This document shows positions 7,843 through 15,565 of a stretch of 15,730 nt of DNA, one piece after another. Below the pieces are notes generated by a model. It did not search any database. It saw nothing but the letters and a program-made list of their open reading frames with translations, and was not told where the DNA came from. Each line of letters starts with the position of its first letter. Positions within the stretch are counted from its first letter, which is position 1. The translations under genes were made by a program, and so were the position numbers. The stretch is from Gammaproteobacteria bacterium (GTDB taxonomy: Bacteria; Pseudomonadota; Gammaproteobacteria; Granulosicoccales; Granulosicoccaceae): NCBI GenBank assembly GCA_003511825.1, contig DOIU01000002.1, positions 1 to 15,730 on the forward strand, given 5' to 3'.

Positions 7843-7884
7843 GACGACGCTGCGAGCTGCTACACTGTTTGTGTTTGCAGCCGA

Positions 7885-7894
7885 TTCAATTGAA
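7885..7894. repeat. Short perfect palindrome before eno
   Basis: TTCAATTGAA is a 10-base perfect palindrome 36 bases before the eno start. It lies in the only gap (7843-7930) that could hold an internal promoter for eno, but I see no convincing -35/-10 pair around it. It may be chance. Confidence 0.2.
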
Positions 7895-7930
7895 TTCACT
7901 TACTGACCTATGCATTTAATGGAGTCAACC

Positions 7931-9214
7931 ATGGCTAAGATCGCCGATATCTGCGCCCGCGAGATTATGGATTCACGCGGTAATCCCACAGTTGAAGCTG
8001 ACATCATCCTGGACTCAGGCGTGCGCGGTCGCGCCGCTGTGCCGTCGGGCGCCTCGACCGGCAGTCGCGAAGCTTTGGAGTTACGCGACGGCGATAAGTC
8101 CCGATACCTGGGCAAGGGCGTGACGCAGGCCGTCGCGAACGTGAATGGTGAGATACGCGATGCCTTGTTGGGGATGGAGGTGACGGAGCAAACCGCCATC
8201 GACGAGAAAATGCTGAGTCTCGATGGCACGGAGAATAAAGACCGGTTGGGTGCGAACGCCTTGCTGGCTGTGTCACTGGCCAGCGCGCATGCGGCGGCGG
8301 CAGCCAAGGGGCAGATGCTCTATCAATCGCTGGGTGGTGACGATGCGGTGTACTTGCCGACACCGATGATGAACATCATCAATGGCGGTGCGCACGCGAA
8401 TAACAGCGTCGATCTGCAAGAATTCATGATCATGCCGGTCGGTGCGCCAAACTTCCGCGAAGCTCTGCGCTACGGTGCCGAGGTGTTTCATAGCCTGCAT
8501 AAAGTCCTCGATGGCCGAGGGCTGAACACCGCCGTCGGCGATGAGGGTGGCTTTGCACCCAATCTGTCGTCCAACGAAGAAGCCATCGAGACCATCATTG
8601 AAGCGGTCGAGAAGGCCGGCTACGAGATGGGGCGCGATATCTACCTCGCACTCGACGTCGCCAGTTCTGAGTTCTACAAAGAGGGTGTCTATCGCCTGGA
8701 CTCTGAGAACCGTGAGTTTGACGCTGCGGGCTTCATCGATTACCTGGGCGCTTGGGTGGATAAGTACCCGATTATCTCTATCGAAGATGGCTTGGACGAA
8801 AGTGACTGGGATGGTTGGAAGCTACTGACTGAAAAACTCGGCCAGAAAGTGCAACTGGTTGGCGATGATTTATTCGTGACCAACGCCGCCATTGTCCAGC
8901 GCGGCATTGATTTGAACGTGGCGAATTCCGTGCTCATCAAGGTGAATCAGATCGGTACCTTGACTGAAACTCTGCAAACCATCGACCTGGCGCACAACAA
9001 CGGCTACACCACCGTGTCCTCGCACCGTTCAGGCGAAACCGAAGATACCACCATCGCTGACCTGGCCGTGGCCGCGAACTGCAAGCAGATCAAGACCGGC
9101 TCTCTGTCGCGCTCTGATCGCATCGCCAAGTACAATCAGCTACTGCGCATTGAAGAGCACTTGGGTGCGCGCGCGGTCTACGCGGGTAAGGACGCGTTTA
9201 AGCAAGCGCTTTGA
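7931..9214 (+). CDS. eno: Enolase (phosphopyruvate hydratase)
   Basis: Enolase interconverts 2-phosphoglycerate and phosphoenolpyruvate in glycolysis and gluconeogenesis, and in many Gammaproteobacteria it is also part of the RNA degradosome. The N-terminal domain begins MAKIADICAREIMDSRGNPT; the barrel domain carries INGGAHANNSVDLQEFMIMP (substrate loop His and Glu), SIEDGLDESDW (metal-binding Glu), VGDDLFVTN (metal-binding Asp), VLIKVNQIGT (catalytic Lys), SHRSGETEDTTIADLAV and IKTGSLSRSDRIAKYNQLLR. All expected active-site positions are present, and the 427-residue length is normal. The start at 7931 follows GGAG by 6 bases and gives the standard MAKI N-terminus; an in-frame ATG at 7910 would add seven atypical residues. 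ftsB follows downstream, as is usual. Confidence 0.98.
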   Translation: MAKIADICAREIMDSRGNPTVEADIILDSGVRGRAAVPSGASTGSREALELRDGDKSRYLGKGVTQAVANVNGEIRDALLGMEVTEQTAIDEKMLSLDGTENKDRLGANALLAVSLASAHAAAAAKGQMLYQSLGGDDAVYLPTPMMNIINGGAHANNSVDLQEFMIMPVGAPNFREALRYGAEVFHSLHKVLDGRGLNTAVGDEGGFAPNLSSNEEAIETIIEAVEKAGYEMGRDIYLALDVASSEFYKEGVYRLDSENREFDAAGFIDYLGAWVDKYPIISIEDGLDESDWDGWKLLTEKLGQKVQLVGDDLFVTNAAIVQRGIDLNVANSVLIKVNQIGTLTETLQTIDLAHNNGYTTVSSHRSGETEDTTIADLAVAANCKQIKTGSLSRSDRIAKYNQLLRIEEHLGARAVYAGKDAFKQAL

Positions 9215-9297
9215 CGGCGACCTCAACGGCCGCGGTGAAAGACAGCGGCAGGCGCAGGTCACCAGAACCCGCCATCCCTCTTGGGGCGCGTGTTTTG

Positions 9298-9630
9298 ATG
9301 GGTGTGCTCTTGCTGCTGTTAGTGATGCTGGTGATCCGCCTGGTGTTTGGTGATGGCAGTGTGCAGGAGCTTTGGCGCCTGCACCAACAGGTCGAGACCC
9401 AGCGCCAGACCTTGGAGCAATTGCGCCAACGCAACCAGGCCCTGCAGGCTGAAGTGGCGGATCTGAAAAAAGGGCTTGAAGCCATTGAGGAACGCGCGCG
9501 CTCCGAGCTGGGCATGATCCGCGAAGGTGAGGTGTTCTATCAGTTCATTGACCCTGAGGGCGTGGTGCCTGGCGAGGACAGCACGCGATTGGCGCCGCCG
9601 TCGTCCGCTCCCAAAGAGACGTCGCCGTGA
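9298..9630 (+). CDS. ftsB: Cell division protein FtsB
   Basis: FtsB is a bitopic inner-membrane protein that joins FtsL and FtsQ in the divisome and helps activate septal peptidoglycan synthesis. From the ATG at 9298 the 110-residue product has one membrane helix at once (MGVLLLLLVMLVIRLVFGDG). A periplasmic coiled coil rich in Gln, Leu and Glu follows, then the family signature EAIEERARSELGMIREGEVFYQ, nearly identical to E. coli EAIEERARNELSMTRPGETFY. The frame is open back to a TTG at 9211 overlapping the eno stop, which would add a 29-residue Arg/Pro-rich cytoplasmic tail. The ATG start is preferred because it aligns with E. coli FtsB and has GGGG upstream at 11 bases, but the start is not certain. 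The C-terminal tail is hydrophilic. Placement directly after eno is the usual arrangement. Confidence 0.92.
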   Translation: MGVLLLLLVMLVIRLVFGDGSVQELWRLHQQVETQRQTLEQLRQRNQALQAEVADLKKGLEAIEERARSELGMIREGEVFYQFIDPEGVVPGEDSTRLAPPSSAPKETSP

Positions 9631-9694
9631 GTCCATTGTGCGATAGTCTGCAGGGTCCTGGAGCTGCGCCAAGATCGCGTTCACAAGGTGTGCG

Positions 9695-10732
9695 ATGAGC
9701 CCCGTTGCTGAAAACCCGTCCGAGCTGATCGGGCCACTGATGATTGACCTTCAGGGCACGGCAGCGACCGCTCAGGAACGAGCATGGCTGCAAGATCGCC
9801 GCGTCGGTGGTCTGATCTTGTTCTCCCGGAATTTCGACAGTGCCGCGCAGATACAAACCCTGGTCGCGGACGTGCGCGCTGCCAGCGACTCGCCGCTGTT
9901 AATTGCCGTGGATCACGAGGGCGGGCGCGTGCAGCGTTTTCGCGACGGGTTTACGGCCATTCCGCCGATGCGTGCATTGGGTGCACTCCCTGACACCGAC
10001 ACAGCAGACCACGCCGCGACAGTGCTGGGTGGTGTGATCGGCGCTGAGCTGGCGCAGCTGGACATAGATCTGTGTTTTGCGCCGGTGTTGGATGTCGATT
10101 GGGGGAACTCCAGTGTGATTGGTGATCGCGCGTTTCACCATTCCCCGCAGCGCGTCGCGGAATTGGGCGCCGCGTTGATGCGCGGTTTGCACGGAGTCGG
10201 TATGGCGGCGGTCGGCAAGCACTTCCCGGGTCACGGTTATGTGGCTGCTGATTCTCACCTGGCGCTGCCTATTGACAGCCGCGACTTGGACACGTTGCGC
10301 GCGAATGATGTGCTGCCGTTTGCGCAATTGGCCGCCGCTGGGCTCGATGGCGTGATGCCTGCGCATGTGGTCTACGAACAGATCGATGCCTTGCCGGCGG
10401 GGTTCTCGCCATTTTGGATTCAACAGGTGCTGCGCGAGGACATCGGTTTTCGAGGCGCGGTTTTTAGTGACGATTTGAGCATGGTCGGTGCCGCAAGTGT
10501 GGGGTCGATCCACGAACGCGCGCAACGCGCGCTCTCGAGCGGTTGCGATATGGTTTTGGTCTGTAACACACCGGATGCCGTCGGCGATTTGCTGAGCCGA
10601 GATGACTACGCGCCCGATGCGCATCGTTCGCAACGCTTGTCGCGGTTATGTCGACGGGACGATGCGGAAACGCGTGCCTATGTAGAGCAGGTCTTTGCCG
10701 AGCGTGATGCTGTGCTGACCTTGCTCGCTTAA
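9695..10732 (+). CDS. nagZ: Beta-N-acetylhexosaminidase, glycoside hydrolase family 3
   Basis: NagZ is a cytoplasmic enzyme that removes N-acetylglucosamine from anhydromuropeptides imported during peptidoglycan recycling. In many bacteria its products control AmpC beta-lactamase induction through AmpR. The sequence shows the family-defining KHFPGHG (175-181), followed by the ADSH loop (185-188) with the Asp–His dyad used as the unusual acid/base. FSDDLSM (257-263) contains the catalytic nucleophile Asp. VDHEGGRVQRF (72-82) is the substrate loop and LCFAPVLDVDW (126-136) another hallmark. The 345 residues match the single-domain Gram-negative form (E. coli 341). There is no signal peptide, as expected. 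AAGGTG lies 4 bases before the ATG. mtnP follows 21 bases downstream, a pairing also known in Pseudomonas. Confidence 0.95.
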   Translation: MSPVAENPSELIGPLMIDLQGTAATAQERAWLQDRRVGGLILFSRNFDSAAQIQTLVADVRAASDSPLLIAVDHEGGRVQRFRDGFTAIPPMRALGALPDTDTADHAATVLGGVIGAELAQLDIDLCFAPVLDVDWGNSSVIGDRAFHHSPQRVAELGAALMRGLHGVGMAAVGKHFPGHGYVAADSHLALPIDSRDLDTLRANDVLPFAQLAAAGLDGVMPAHVVYEQIDALPAGFSPFWIQQVLREDIGFRGAVFSDDLSMVGAASVGSIHERAQRALSSGCDMVLVCNTPDAVGDLLSRDDYAPDAHRSQRLSRLCRRDDAETRAYVEQVFAERDAVLTLLA

Positions 10733-10753
10733 CCCTTAGTCGAGGACGCCGTC

Positions 10754-11509
10754 ATGACGGATATTGCAATTATCGGTGGTACCGGGCTCACCCAGATGGA
10801 GGGTTTGGAGATTGTCTCGCGTGAAATGGTCAAGACACCTTATGGGGCGCCATCCGGGCCTTTAACCCATGGCATCTTATTTGGTCGCGAGGTGACTTTT
10901 CTGCCGCGTCATGGCGGGCGTCATACCATTCCACCGCACAAGGTCAATTACCGCGCCAACATGTGGGCATTGCAGTCGATTGGTGTGCGCCAGGTGATCG
11001 CCGTCGGTGCGGTCGGCGGTATTGCCGAAGACTGTGGCCCCTTAACGCTGGTCGTTCCCGACCAAATCATCGACTACACCTACGGCCGCGAGCACACGTT
11101 TTTTGACGTTGACCTGGAGCACGTGGAACACATCGATTTTTCATTCCCGTATACTGAGTCCTTGCGCGAGCGCTTAATTCGCGGTGCGCGCAAAGCCGGT
11201 GTCGCGCTGCAAGAGCGCGGCACCTACGGCATTACCCAGGGGCCGCGTCTAGAAACGGCCGCCGAAATTGCCAGAATGAAGCACGATGGCTGTGCCATTG
11301 TCGGCATGACGGGCATGCCCGAAGCTGCTTTGGCTCGCGAACTGGGCTTGGATTATGCCGTGATCACCATGGTGGTCAATTGGGGAGCCGGCATAGAAGC
11401 GGTCAGCATCGATATGGAAGACATCAAGCAAGCACTGGTGCAGGGGACACAGCATGTTCGCGACGCCTTGAAGTGTACCTTGTCAGACTGGTCGGCGTCT
11501 GACGCTTGA
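10754..11509 (+). CDS. mtnP: S-methyl-5'-thioinosine phosphorylase (MTAP/PNP family)
   Basis: This is a purine nucleoside phosphorylase of the MTAP type. The best match is the Pseudomonas methylthioinosine phosphorylase, which splits 5'-methylthioinosine (deaminated methylthioadenosine, a by-product of polyamine and homoserine-lactone synthesis) into hypoxanthine and methylthioribose-1-phosphate. The N-terminus MTDIAIIGGTGLTQMEGLE holds the phosphate-binding loop. RHGGRHTIPPHKVNYRAN, REHTFF, TQGPRLETAAEI and VGMTGMPEAALARELGL are family hallmarks. In adenine-specific MTAP the base pocket has Thr-Asp-Tyr-Asp; here the aligned positions read Val-Asn-Trp-Gly (208-211). The Asp-to-Asn change is expected of an enzyme that prefers 6-oxopurines; this alignment is by eye. 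The 251-residue length is normal. Ribosome site GAGG is 8 bases upstream. The upstream deaminase is not in the window. Confidence 0.88.
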   Translation: MTDIAIIGGTGLTQMEGLEIVSREMVKTPYGAPSGPLTHGILFGREVTFLPRHGGRHTIPPHKVNYRANMWALQSIGVRQVIAVGAVGGIAEDCGPLTLVVPDQIIDYTYGREHTFFDVDLEHVEHIDFSFPYTESLRERLIRGARKAGVALQERGTYGITQGPRLETAAEIARMKHDGCAIVGMTGMPEAALARELGLDYAVITMVVNWGAGIEAVSIDMEDIKQALVQGTQHVRDALKCTLSDWSASDA

Positions 11510-11525
11510 GACCGTCGGCTTTTGT

Positions 11526-12590
11526 ATGTGTGACCGCGACTCTCAAGTATCCCCCCTAGGTGTGAATCGGCGATTCTGCATCGCGCCGATGATGGAGCTG
11601 ACAGACCGACACTTTCGCTATTTCTTTCGTGCAATTTCGCCGCACGCGTTATTGTATTCAGAAATGTTGGTGGCGCAGGCCGTTGTTCACGGGGATCGGG
11701 AGTACTTGCTGGCGTATGATGCTGAGGAGCATCCGTTGGCCTTACAGTTGGGTGGCAGCGATCCTGAGTTGCTGGCCGAAGCCAGCCGTATCGGTGAGCA
11801 ATTCGGCTACGACGAGATCAACCTCAATTGCGGCTGCCCCAGTGATCGTGTTCAGGCAGGGCGCATCGGTGCCTGCTTGATGGCCGCGCCCGAATTGGTG
11901 GCTGACTGTGTTCATCAGATGCAAGCCGCTGTGACGGTGCCGGTGACCGTCAAGTGTCGCATCGGGATCGATCGCGACGATTCGATTGATATGTTGATGC
12001 AGTTTATCGCCAGCGTGCGTGCGGCGGGGTGCCGGGTGTTTATTATCCATGCGCGCAAAGCCTGGCTTGAAGGATTGAGTCCGCGCGAAAACCGCGAGAT
12101 ACCGCCCTTGCGTTATGAACATGTCTATGCCGTGAAGCAGGCGTACCCCGATTGTGACATCAACATCAACGGCGGCATTAAGACACCTGCAGAGGTGTCG
12201 GATCACCTGGCCCAGGTGGATGGCGTGATGCTGGGTAGAGAGGCCTATTACAACCCCTACGAGATGATGAGTATCGCCCAGCAGGTGTATCCAGGTACGG
12301 CTGGTCATGCCCCGTCCCGCGTGCAGTTGGTGGCGCACTACCTGGACTATATGCGTGAGAAAACGGCAGCAGGGGTGCCGCTTCCGCATGTGTCACGTCA
12401 CTTGATACCGCTGTATCAGGGCGTCCCTGGTGCGCGTGCATGGCGACGTCAGTTGAGCGAAGGTGCAGCAACGCTGCCAGCGGATGCTTTGGTCGCCGCA
12501 GCCTTATCATCTGTAGAGCCGGCCGAGGTGTGCCGAGACCTCGGCGTGCCAACCACATCGCCCGATGTCCCTGCGGCGCGTTCCTGCTAG
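11526..12590 (+). CDS. dusA: tRNA-dihydrouridine(20/20a) synthase
   Basis: DusA is an FMN- and NADPH-dependent enzyme that reduces uridine 20/20a in the D-loop of tRNAs to dihydrouridine. The flavin barrel starts with RRFCIAPMMELTDRHFRYF (15-33). The catalytic cysteine is Cys104 in NLNCGCPSDRVQAGRIGACL; most DusA proteins have Val instead of the first Cys, so Cys102 is an extra one. VPVTVKCRIGIDRDDS, FIIHARKAWLEGLSPRENR and INGGIKTPAEVSDHL follow, specific to the DusA subfamily rather than DusB/C. The C-terminal helical domain (VSRHLIPLYQGVPGARAWRRQLSE) is present. The start at 11526 lies 16 bases after the mtnP stop with little ribosome-site support. The last ~35 residues are a variable tail. 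The gene converges with the response regulator; no intrinsic terminator is apparent in the 25-base gap. Confidence 0.95.
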   Translation: MCDRDSQVSPLGVNRRFCIAPMMELTDRHFRYFFRAISPHALLYSEMLVAQAVVHGDREYLLAYDAEEHPLALQLGGSDPELLAEASRIGEQFGYDEINLNCGCPSDRVQAGRIGACLMAAPELVADCVHQMQAAVTVPVTVKCRIGIDRDDSIDMLMQFIASVRAAGCRVFIIHARKAWLEGLSPRENREIPPLRYEHVYAVKQAYPDCDININGGIKTPAEVSDHLAQVDGVMLGREAYYNPYEMMSIAQQVYPGTAGHAPSRVQLVAHYLDYMREKTAAGVPLPHVSRHLIPLYQGVPGARAWRRQLSEGAATLPADALVAAALSSVEPAEVCRDLGVPTTSPDVPAARSC

Positions 12591-12615
12591 GCGCCGCGCG
12601 ATCCTAGTCTGAAAC

Positions 12616-13284
12616 TTACAGCTGCGCTTGCTGATTCGCAGCGCGCAGCCCGTGCTCGACGGCCATGACGGCGGCTTCCACGCGCGAGTGCACGTCAAGC
12701 TTGCGGAGTATTGCCTTCACATGGAGCTTTACCGTGCCGTCTGAGATCCCCAGATTGCGTGCGATGACCTTATTACTCTGACCTTCGGCAAGTAATCCGA
12801 GGATTTCCGTCTCGCGAGGTGTCAGTTCATCAAACGGGCTGCTTTCCAAATCGGGCATGGTGGATTTGCCCTGAACCACCTCGGCTAGAATCTGTGTGAG
12901 ATTGGGGGCGACCACGGTTTTCCCGGCATCGATGTCACGCAAGGCGGCGACCAACTCATCGGGCTCCATGTCTTTTAACAAATAACCGCGTGCGCCACTG
13001 CGCAGTGCCTCAATCAAGTCGCGCTCGTCACTGCTGGTGGTCAGGATGACAATCGGCATCTTCATGCCGTTTTCAATCAGGTGCTTGAGTACTGTGATGC
13101 CATCCGTGTTGGGCATACGCATGTCCAGTAGCACGATGTCGGGCTGGTGTTCGGCGGCCAGTCGCACGCCTTCGCTGCCGTCACCCGTGGCCGCGATGAC
13201 GTCGATGTTACGCCGCACGAGCAGGCCTTGCAGCCCTTCGCGAAAGAGTGTGTGATCGTCAATAACAAGTATTCTGAGATTCAT
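12616..13284 (-). CDS. Two-component response regulator, NarL/FixJ family
   Basis: This is a cytoplasmic DNA-binding regulator phosphorylated by the adjacent kinase. The receiver domain (about 1-120) has Asp9/Asp10 in LVIDDHTLFREG, phospho-acceptor Asp54 in VLLDMRMP, the switch Thr in ILTTS (81-83) and the conserved Lys104 in YLLKDM. A linker leads to the LuxR-type helix-turn-helix (about 152-215; LTPRETEILGLLAEG, NKVIARNLGISDGTVKLHV). The 222 residues are typical. The closest known relatives by eye are NarL-type regulators, but the target genes and signal cannot be inferred, and no nitrate genes are nearby. The start ATG at 13284 overlaps the kinase stop as ATGA; an in-frame ATG at 13296 would add four residues. 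The overlap means kinase and regulator are made together. Confidence 0.93.
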   Translation of the reverse strand: MNLRILVIDDHTLFREGLQGLLVRRNIDVIAATGDGSEGVRLAAEHQPDIVLLDMRMPNTDGITVLKHLIENGMKMPIVILTTSSDERDLIEALRSGARGYLLKDMEPDELVAALRDIDAGKTVVAPNLTQILAEVVQGKSTMPDLESSPFDELTPRETEILGLLAEGQSNKVIARNLGISDGTVKLHVKAILRKLDVHSRVEAAVMAVEHGLRAANQQAQL

Positions 13285-14969
13285 GCTGTGTGCCATGAGT
13301 TGTGCTCATGCAGTGTGACTTGAGGAAGCGGCGTGTGCAGAGGGTCGTCCGAGGATTTTGGTGGATGGCGAAAGGTTAATACAACTCGTGTTCCTTCGCC
13401 GGGCTCGCTGTCTATGGTGATGGCGCCGCCAATTTTCTGTGCGCGTTCGCGCATGATGCCAAGCCCGAGGTGTTCGCCGGGGTTGTCCGACTGCGCCGGC
13501 TGATCAAAGCCGTTGCCATCATCTTCCACCAGGACATAAAACTGGCCTTCAATATTGCCCCGCAGAATGATGCGTACGGCATGGGCTTCGCTGTGTTTGC
13601 GAATATTTGCCAAGGTTTCTTGGATAATTCGCAGCACCTGGATTTCCACGCGACCGGGCAGGGTGATATCGGGCCATTCTTGTTGTAAAAAAATTGAGAT
13701 GCTGGTTTCTTCCTGGTAGCGGCGCACGATCTGGCGCACGGCGACCATCATCCCGCGTTTGTCGATCGGTGCGCGGAAATGCGTAATGAGTTCGCGCAGC
13801 TCGGTATTGGCTTCGTCAACCGTATTTTCAATGCGCTCAAACTGGTCGCGGATGGAGGCTTTGTCCTCACTTTCAAAGGTTTCGTCGAGTACGCGCATTT
13901 GGAAGCGCAAGCTGACCAGCGTTTGCGCCAGTGAGTCATGGAGTTCGTGTGAAATGTGTTCACGTTCTTCGATGATATTCAGGCGGTGCGCCTCGGCATC
14001 GAGGCGGGTCTTTTCGATCGCCATACCACAGTGCTGGCCGATGCTCAGCAGCAGGCTGTCCATTTCTTCGAGGCGCTCAAAGTTGCGCAAATCCGCATAG
14101 AGATTGAAGACCCCGAGCATTTTATCGTGGTAAGTGAGTGGCACGGAGACAATGCCAATGGGATTGAAGGCCTTGGCTGCCCCGTTGTCCTCGCGTTCAA
14201 AGCGCTCATGCCAAACGATTTTCCCGTCGCGTAACGCATCGCAGCAGGGATAGTCATCGAGCGGGATGAGTGGGTCGAGTGAGGTATCGGCATTGAATTT
14301 TTCCAAGCCACAGGCTTTGATCAATCGAAAGGCATCGTCCTCGACCAGGCGCACACTGGCCGCTTGCGCATTGGCGACATCGCACACCGTGTGTAAAAAG
14401 GTGGTCAGCAATTGCCCCATATCGCGCGAGTAATTGATGCTGGCTGCCAGGTCATAGAGGATTTGCAAGGAGCGGGTTTTGCGGGTGATATGACGAGTAT
14501 GTTCTTGAAGCTGGTCGTCGGCATCTTGTGACAACCGCCTCAGCATACTGCCCACGACGTTTAAGTCTTCAGCGAGATCAGCGAACTTTGCGCCTTCGAC
14601 AACAGGGATCTGGGCCTGCAAATTGCCGCCACGCATCAAATGCACCCAGCGCCGCAAATGCATCAGGGGTTGTAAAAAATCGCGCTGAAACACATACAGC
14701 AACAACAGCACCGTTGCCAGGCCTGCAACAATCAGCACCAAAAGCGCATTGCGCGCGCTGTTGGGATCAGAGAACAGCGGGAACAGTAGATTAAACAGCA
14801 GTAGCAGAAACAGTGACGTGAGCACGCCGAGTAGGATAAACACGCTGATGCGTGCTCCGCAGGCAAAGTCGGGGTCGTCACCGTCAATCGATTGCACAAA
14901 CCCTGACTGTCGCAGTTTCCTCATCCACTCCGCCAAGCTGTTTTTTTGTGTTATAGGGTTATCAGCCAT
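13281..14969 (-). CDS. Sensor histidine kinase, NarX/NarQ-like (HAMP–GAF–HisKA_3–HATPase)
   Basis: This membrane sensor kinase is partner to the regulator it overlaps by four bases. Order of parts: two membrane helices at about 41-64 and 75-95 with only about ten residues outside, a HAMP-like segment after residue 96, a helical linker, and a GAF-type domain (about 185-320) containing Cys220 and the adjacent Cys242/Cys243. The dimerisation domain follows with EREHISHELHDSLAQT (phospho-acceptor His344). The ATPase domain has its N-box at ETLANIRKH, VEDDGNGFD (482-490) and LGLGIMRERA (501-510). True NarX/NarQ have a large periplasmic nitrate-binding helix bundle; it is absent, so the signal is probably intracellular or in the membrane. 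Start at 14969 (MADNPIT) is preferred over a GTG at 15002; neither has a strong ribosome site. Confidence 0.9.
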   Translation of the reverse strand: MADNPITQKNSLAEWMRKLRQSGFVQSIDGDDPDFACGARISVFILLGVLTSLFLLLLFNLLFPLFSDPNSARNALLVLIVAGLATVLLLLYVFQRDFLQPLMHLRRWVHLMRGGNLQAQIPVVEGAKFADLAEDLNVVGSMLRRLSQDADDQLQEHTRHITRKTRSLQILYDLAASINYSRDMGQLLTTFLHTVCDVANAQAASVRLVEDDAFRLIKACGLEKFNADTSLDPLIPLDDYPCCDALRDGKIVWHERFEREDNGAAKAFNPIGIVSVPLTYHDKMLGVFNLYADLRNFERLEEMDSLLLSIGQHCGMAIEKTRLDAEAHRLNIIEEREHISHELHDSLAQTLVSLRFQMRVLDETFESEDKASIRDQFERIENTVDEANTELRELITHFRAPIDKRGMMVAVRQIVRRYQEETSISIFLQQEWPDITLPGRVEIQVLRIIQETLANIRKHSEAHAVRIILRGNIEGQFYVLVEDDGNGFDQPAQSDNPGEHLGLGIMRERAQKIGGAITIDSEPGEGTRVVLTFRHPPKSSDDPLHTPLPQVTLHEHNSWHTA

Positions 14970-15045
14970 ATTAATGATCCACAAAGGCGATGGAACTGGC
15001 ACCTATGTGCTGGTTCTCGCACTTTGATTATCCTGGCGTTAGCCG

Positions 15046-15062
15046 GTTTTTCCGAGAAAAAC
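15046..15062. repeat. A/T-rich hairpin in the kinase upstream region
   Basis: GTTTTTC and GAAAAAC form a perfect 7-base inverted repeat around a CGA loop, in front of the histidine kinase. A -10-like GATAAT on the minus strand lies nearby (15027-15032, read right to left), with only a poor -35 overlapping this hairpin. It could mark the kinase promoter region; evidence is slight. Confidence 0.3.
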
Positions 15063-15101
15063 ACTACTCAGGATAACACATTAATACGGTATTTTGACGT
15101 G

Positions 15102-15124
15102 TGGCCACGGGAAACCCGTGGCCA
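15102..15124 (-). terminator. Perfect GC-rich hairpin after the epimerase gene (possible terminator)
   Basis: TGGCCACGGG and CCCGTGGCCA form a 10-base perfect stem with a 3-base loop. It starts 30 bases after the stop of the methylmalonyl-CoA epimerase gene on the minus strand, where a terminator would be expected. No T-tract follows on either strand, so it is not a canonical intrinsic terminator; it may act as an RNA 3'-end stabiliser or be a regulator-binding dyad for the kinase gene. Confidence 0.45.
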
Positions 15125-15154
15125 TCAAGCGTATGGAGAGCGGTGTGAAGGGCC

Positions 15155-15559
15155 TTAGGCTTGTTCGATCTCGACCAGTGTGCCGGTAAAGTCTTTCGGG
15201 TGAAGGAACAAGACCGGTTTGCCGTGGGCGCCTATTTTTGGCTCACCGGTGCCGAGTACGCGCGCGCCGTCTTCGAGCAGCTTATCGCGCGCCGCGATAA
15301 TATCATCGACTTCGTAACACAGGTGGTGGATGCCACCATCGTTATTGCGCTCGAGGAACTTCGCAATCGGCGAGGCCTCACCCAAGGGGTGAAGTAACTC
15401 GATTTTGGTGTTTGGCAATTCAACGAATACGGTGGTGACACCGTGCTCGGGCAACGCCAAGGGTTCTGAGACCTTGGCGCCGAGCGTATCGCGATACCGC
15501 GCGGTCGCCGCTTCCAGATCGGGAACGGCGATGGCTACATGGTTCAGTCGACCTATCAT
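15155..15559 (-). CDS. mce: Methylmalonyl-CoA epimerase
   Basis: The enzyme interconverts (S)- and (R)-methylmalonyl-CoA, linking propionyl-CoA carboxylase to the B12-dependent mutase and so feeding propionyl-CoA carbon into succinyl-CoA. It is a 134-residue double-VOC (glyoxalase fold) protein with the family pattern: LNHVAIAVPDLEAA at the N-terminus (metal His7), KIELLHPLGEASPIAKFL (Glu54), GGIHHLCYEVDDI (His78 or His79) and GTLVEIEQ at the end (Glu130). These four positions correspond to the metal ligands of characterised epimerases, with Glu in place of the Gln seen in the Propionibacterium enzyme. The gene lies 6 bases after a biotin-carrier carboxylase end on the same strand, so the two are surely co-transcribed. 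Its own ribosome site is weak (GAG about 11 bases ahead). Confidence 0.94.
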   Translation of the reverse strand: MIGRLNHVAIAVPDLEAATARYRDTLGAKVSEPLALPEHGVTTVFVELPNTKIELLHPLGEASPIAKFLERNNDGGIHHLCYEVDDIIAARDKLLEDGARVLGTGEPKIGAHGKPVLFLHPKDFTGTLVEIEQA

Positions 15560-15565
15560 CGTCGC

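Noticed and set aside
9899..10633. A 244-codon minus-strand open frame opposite nagZ
   Set aside because: nagZ carries all its catalytic motifs on the plus strand; the reverse frame has low-complexity Arg/His/Gln composition and no recognisable domain.
12616..14969. Naming the two-component pair narX/narL
   Set aside because: Domain type agrees, but the kinase lacks the periplasmic nitrate-binding region and no nitrate or nitrite genes are nearby.
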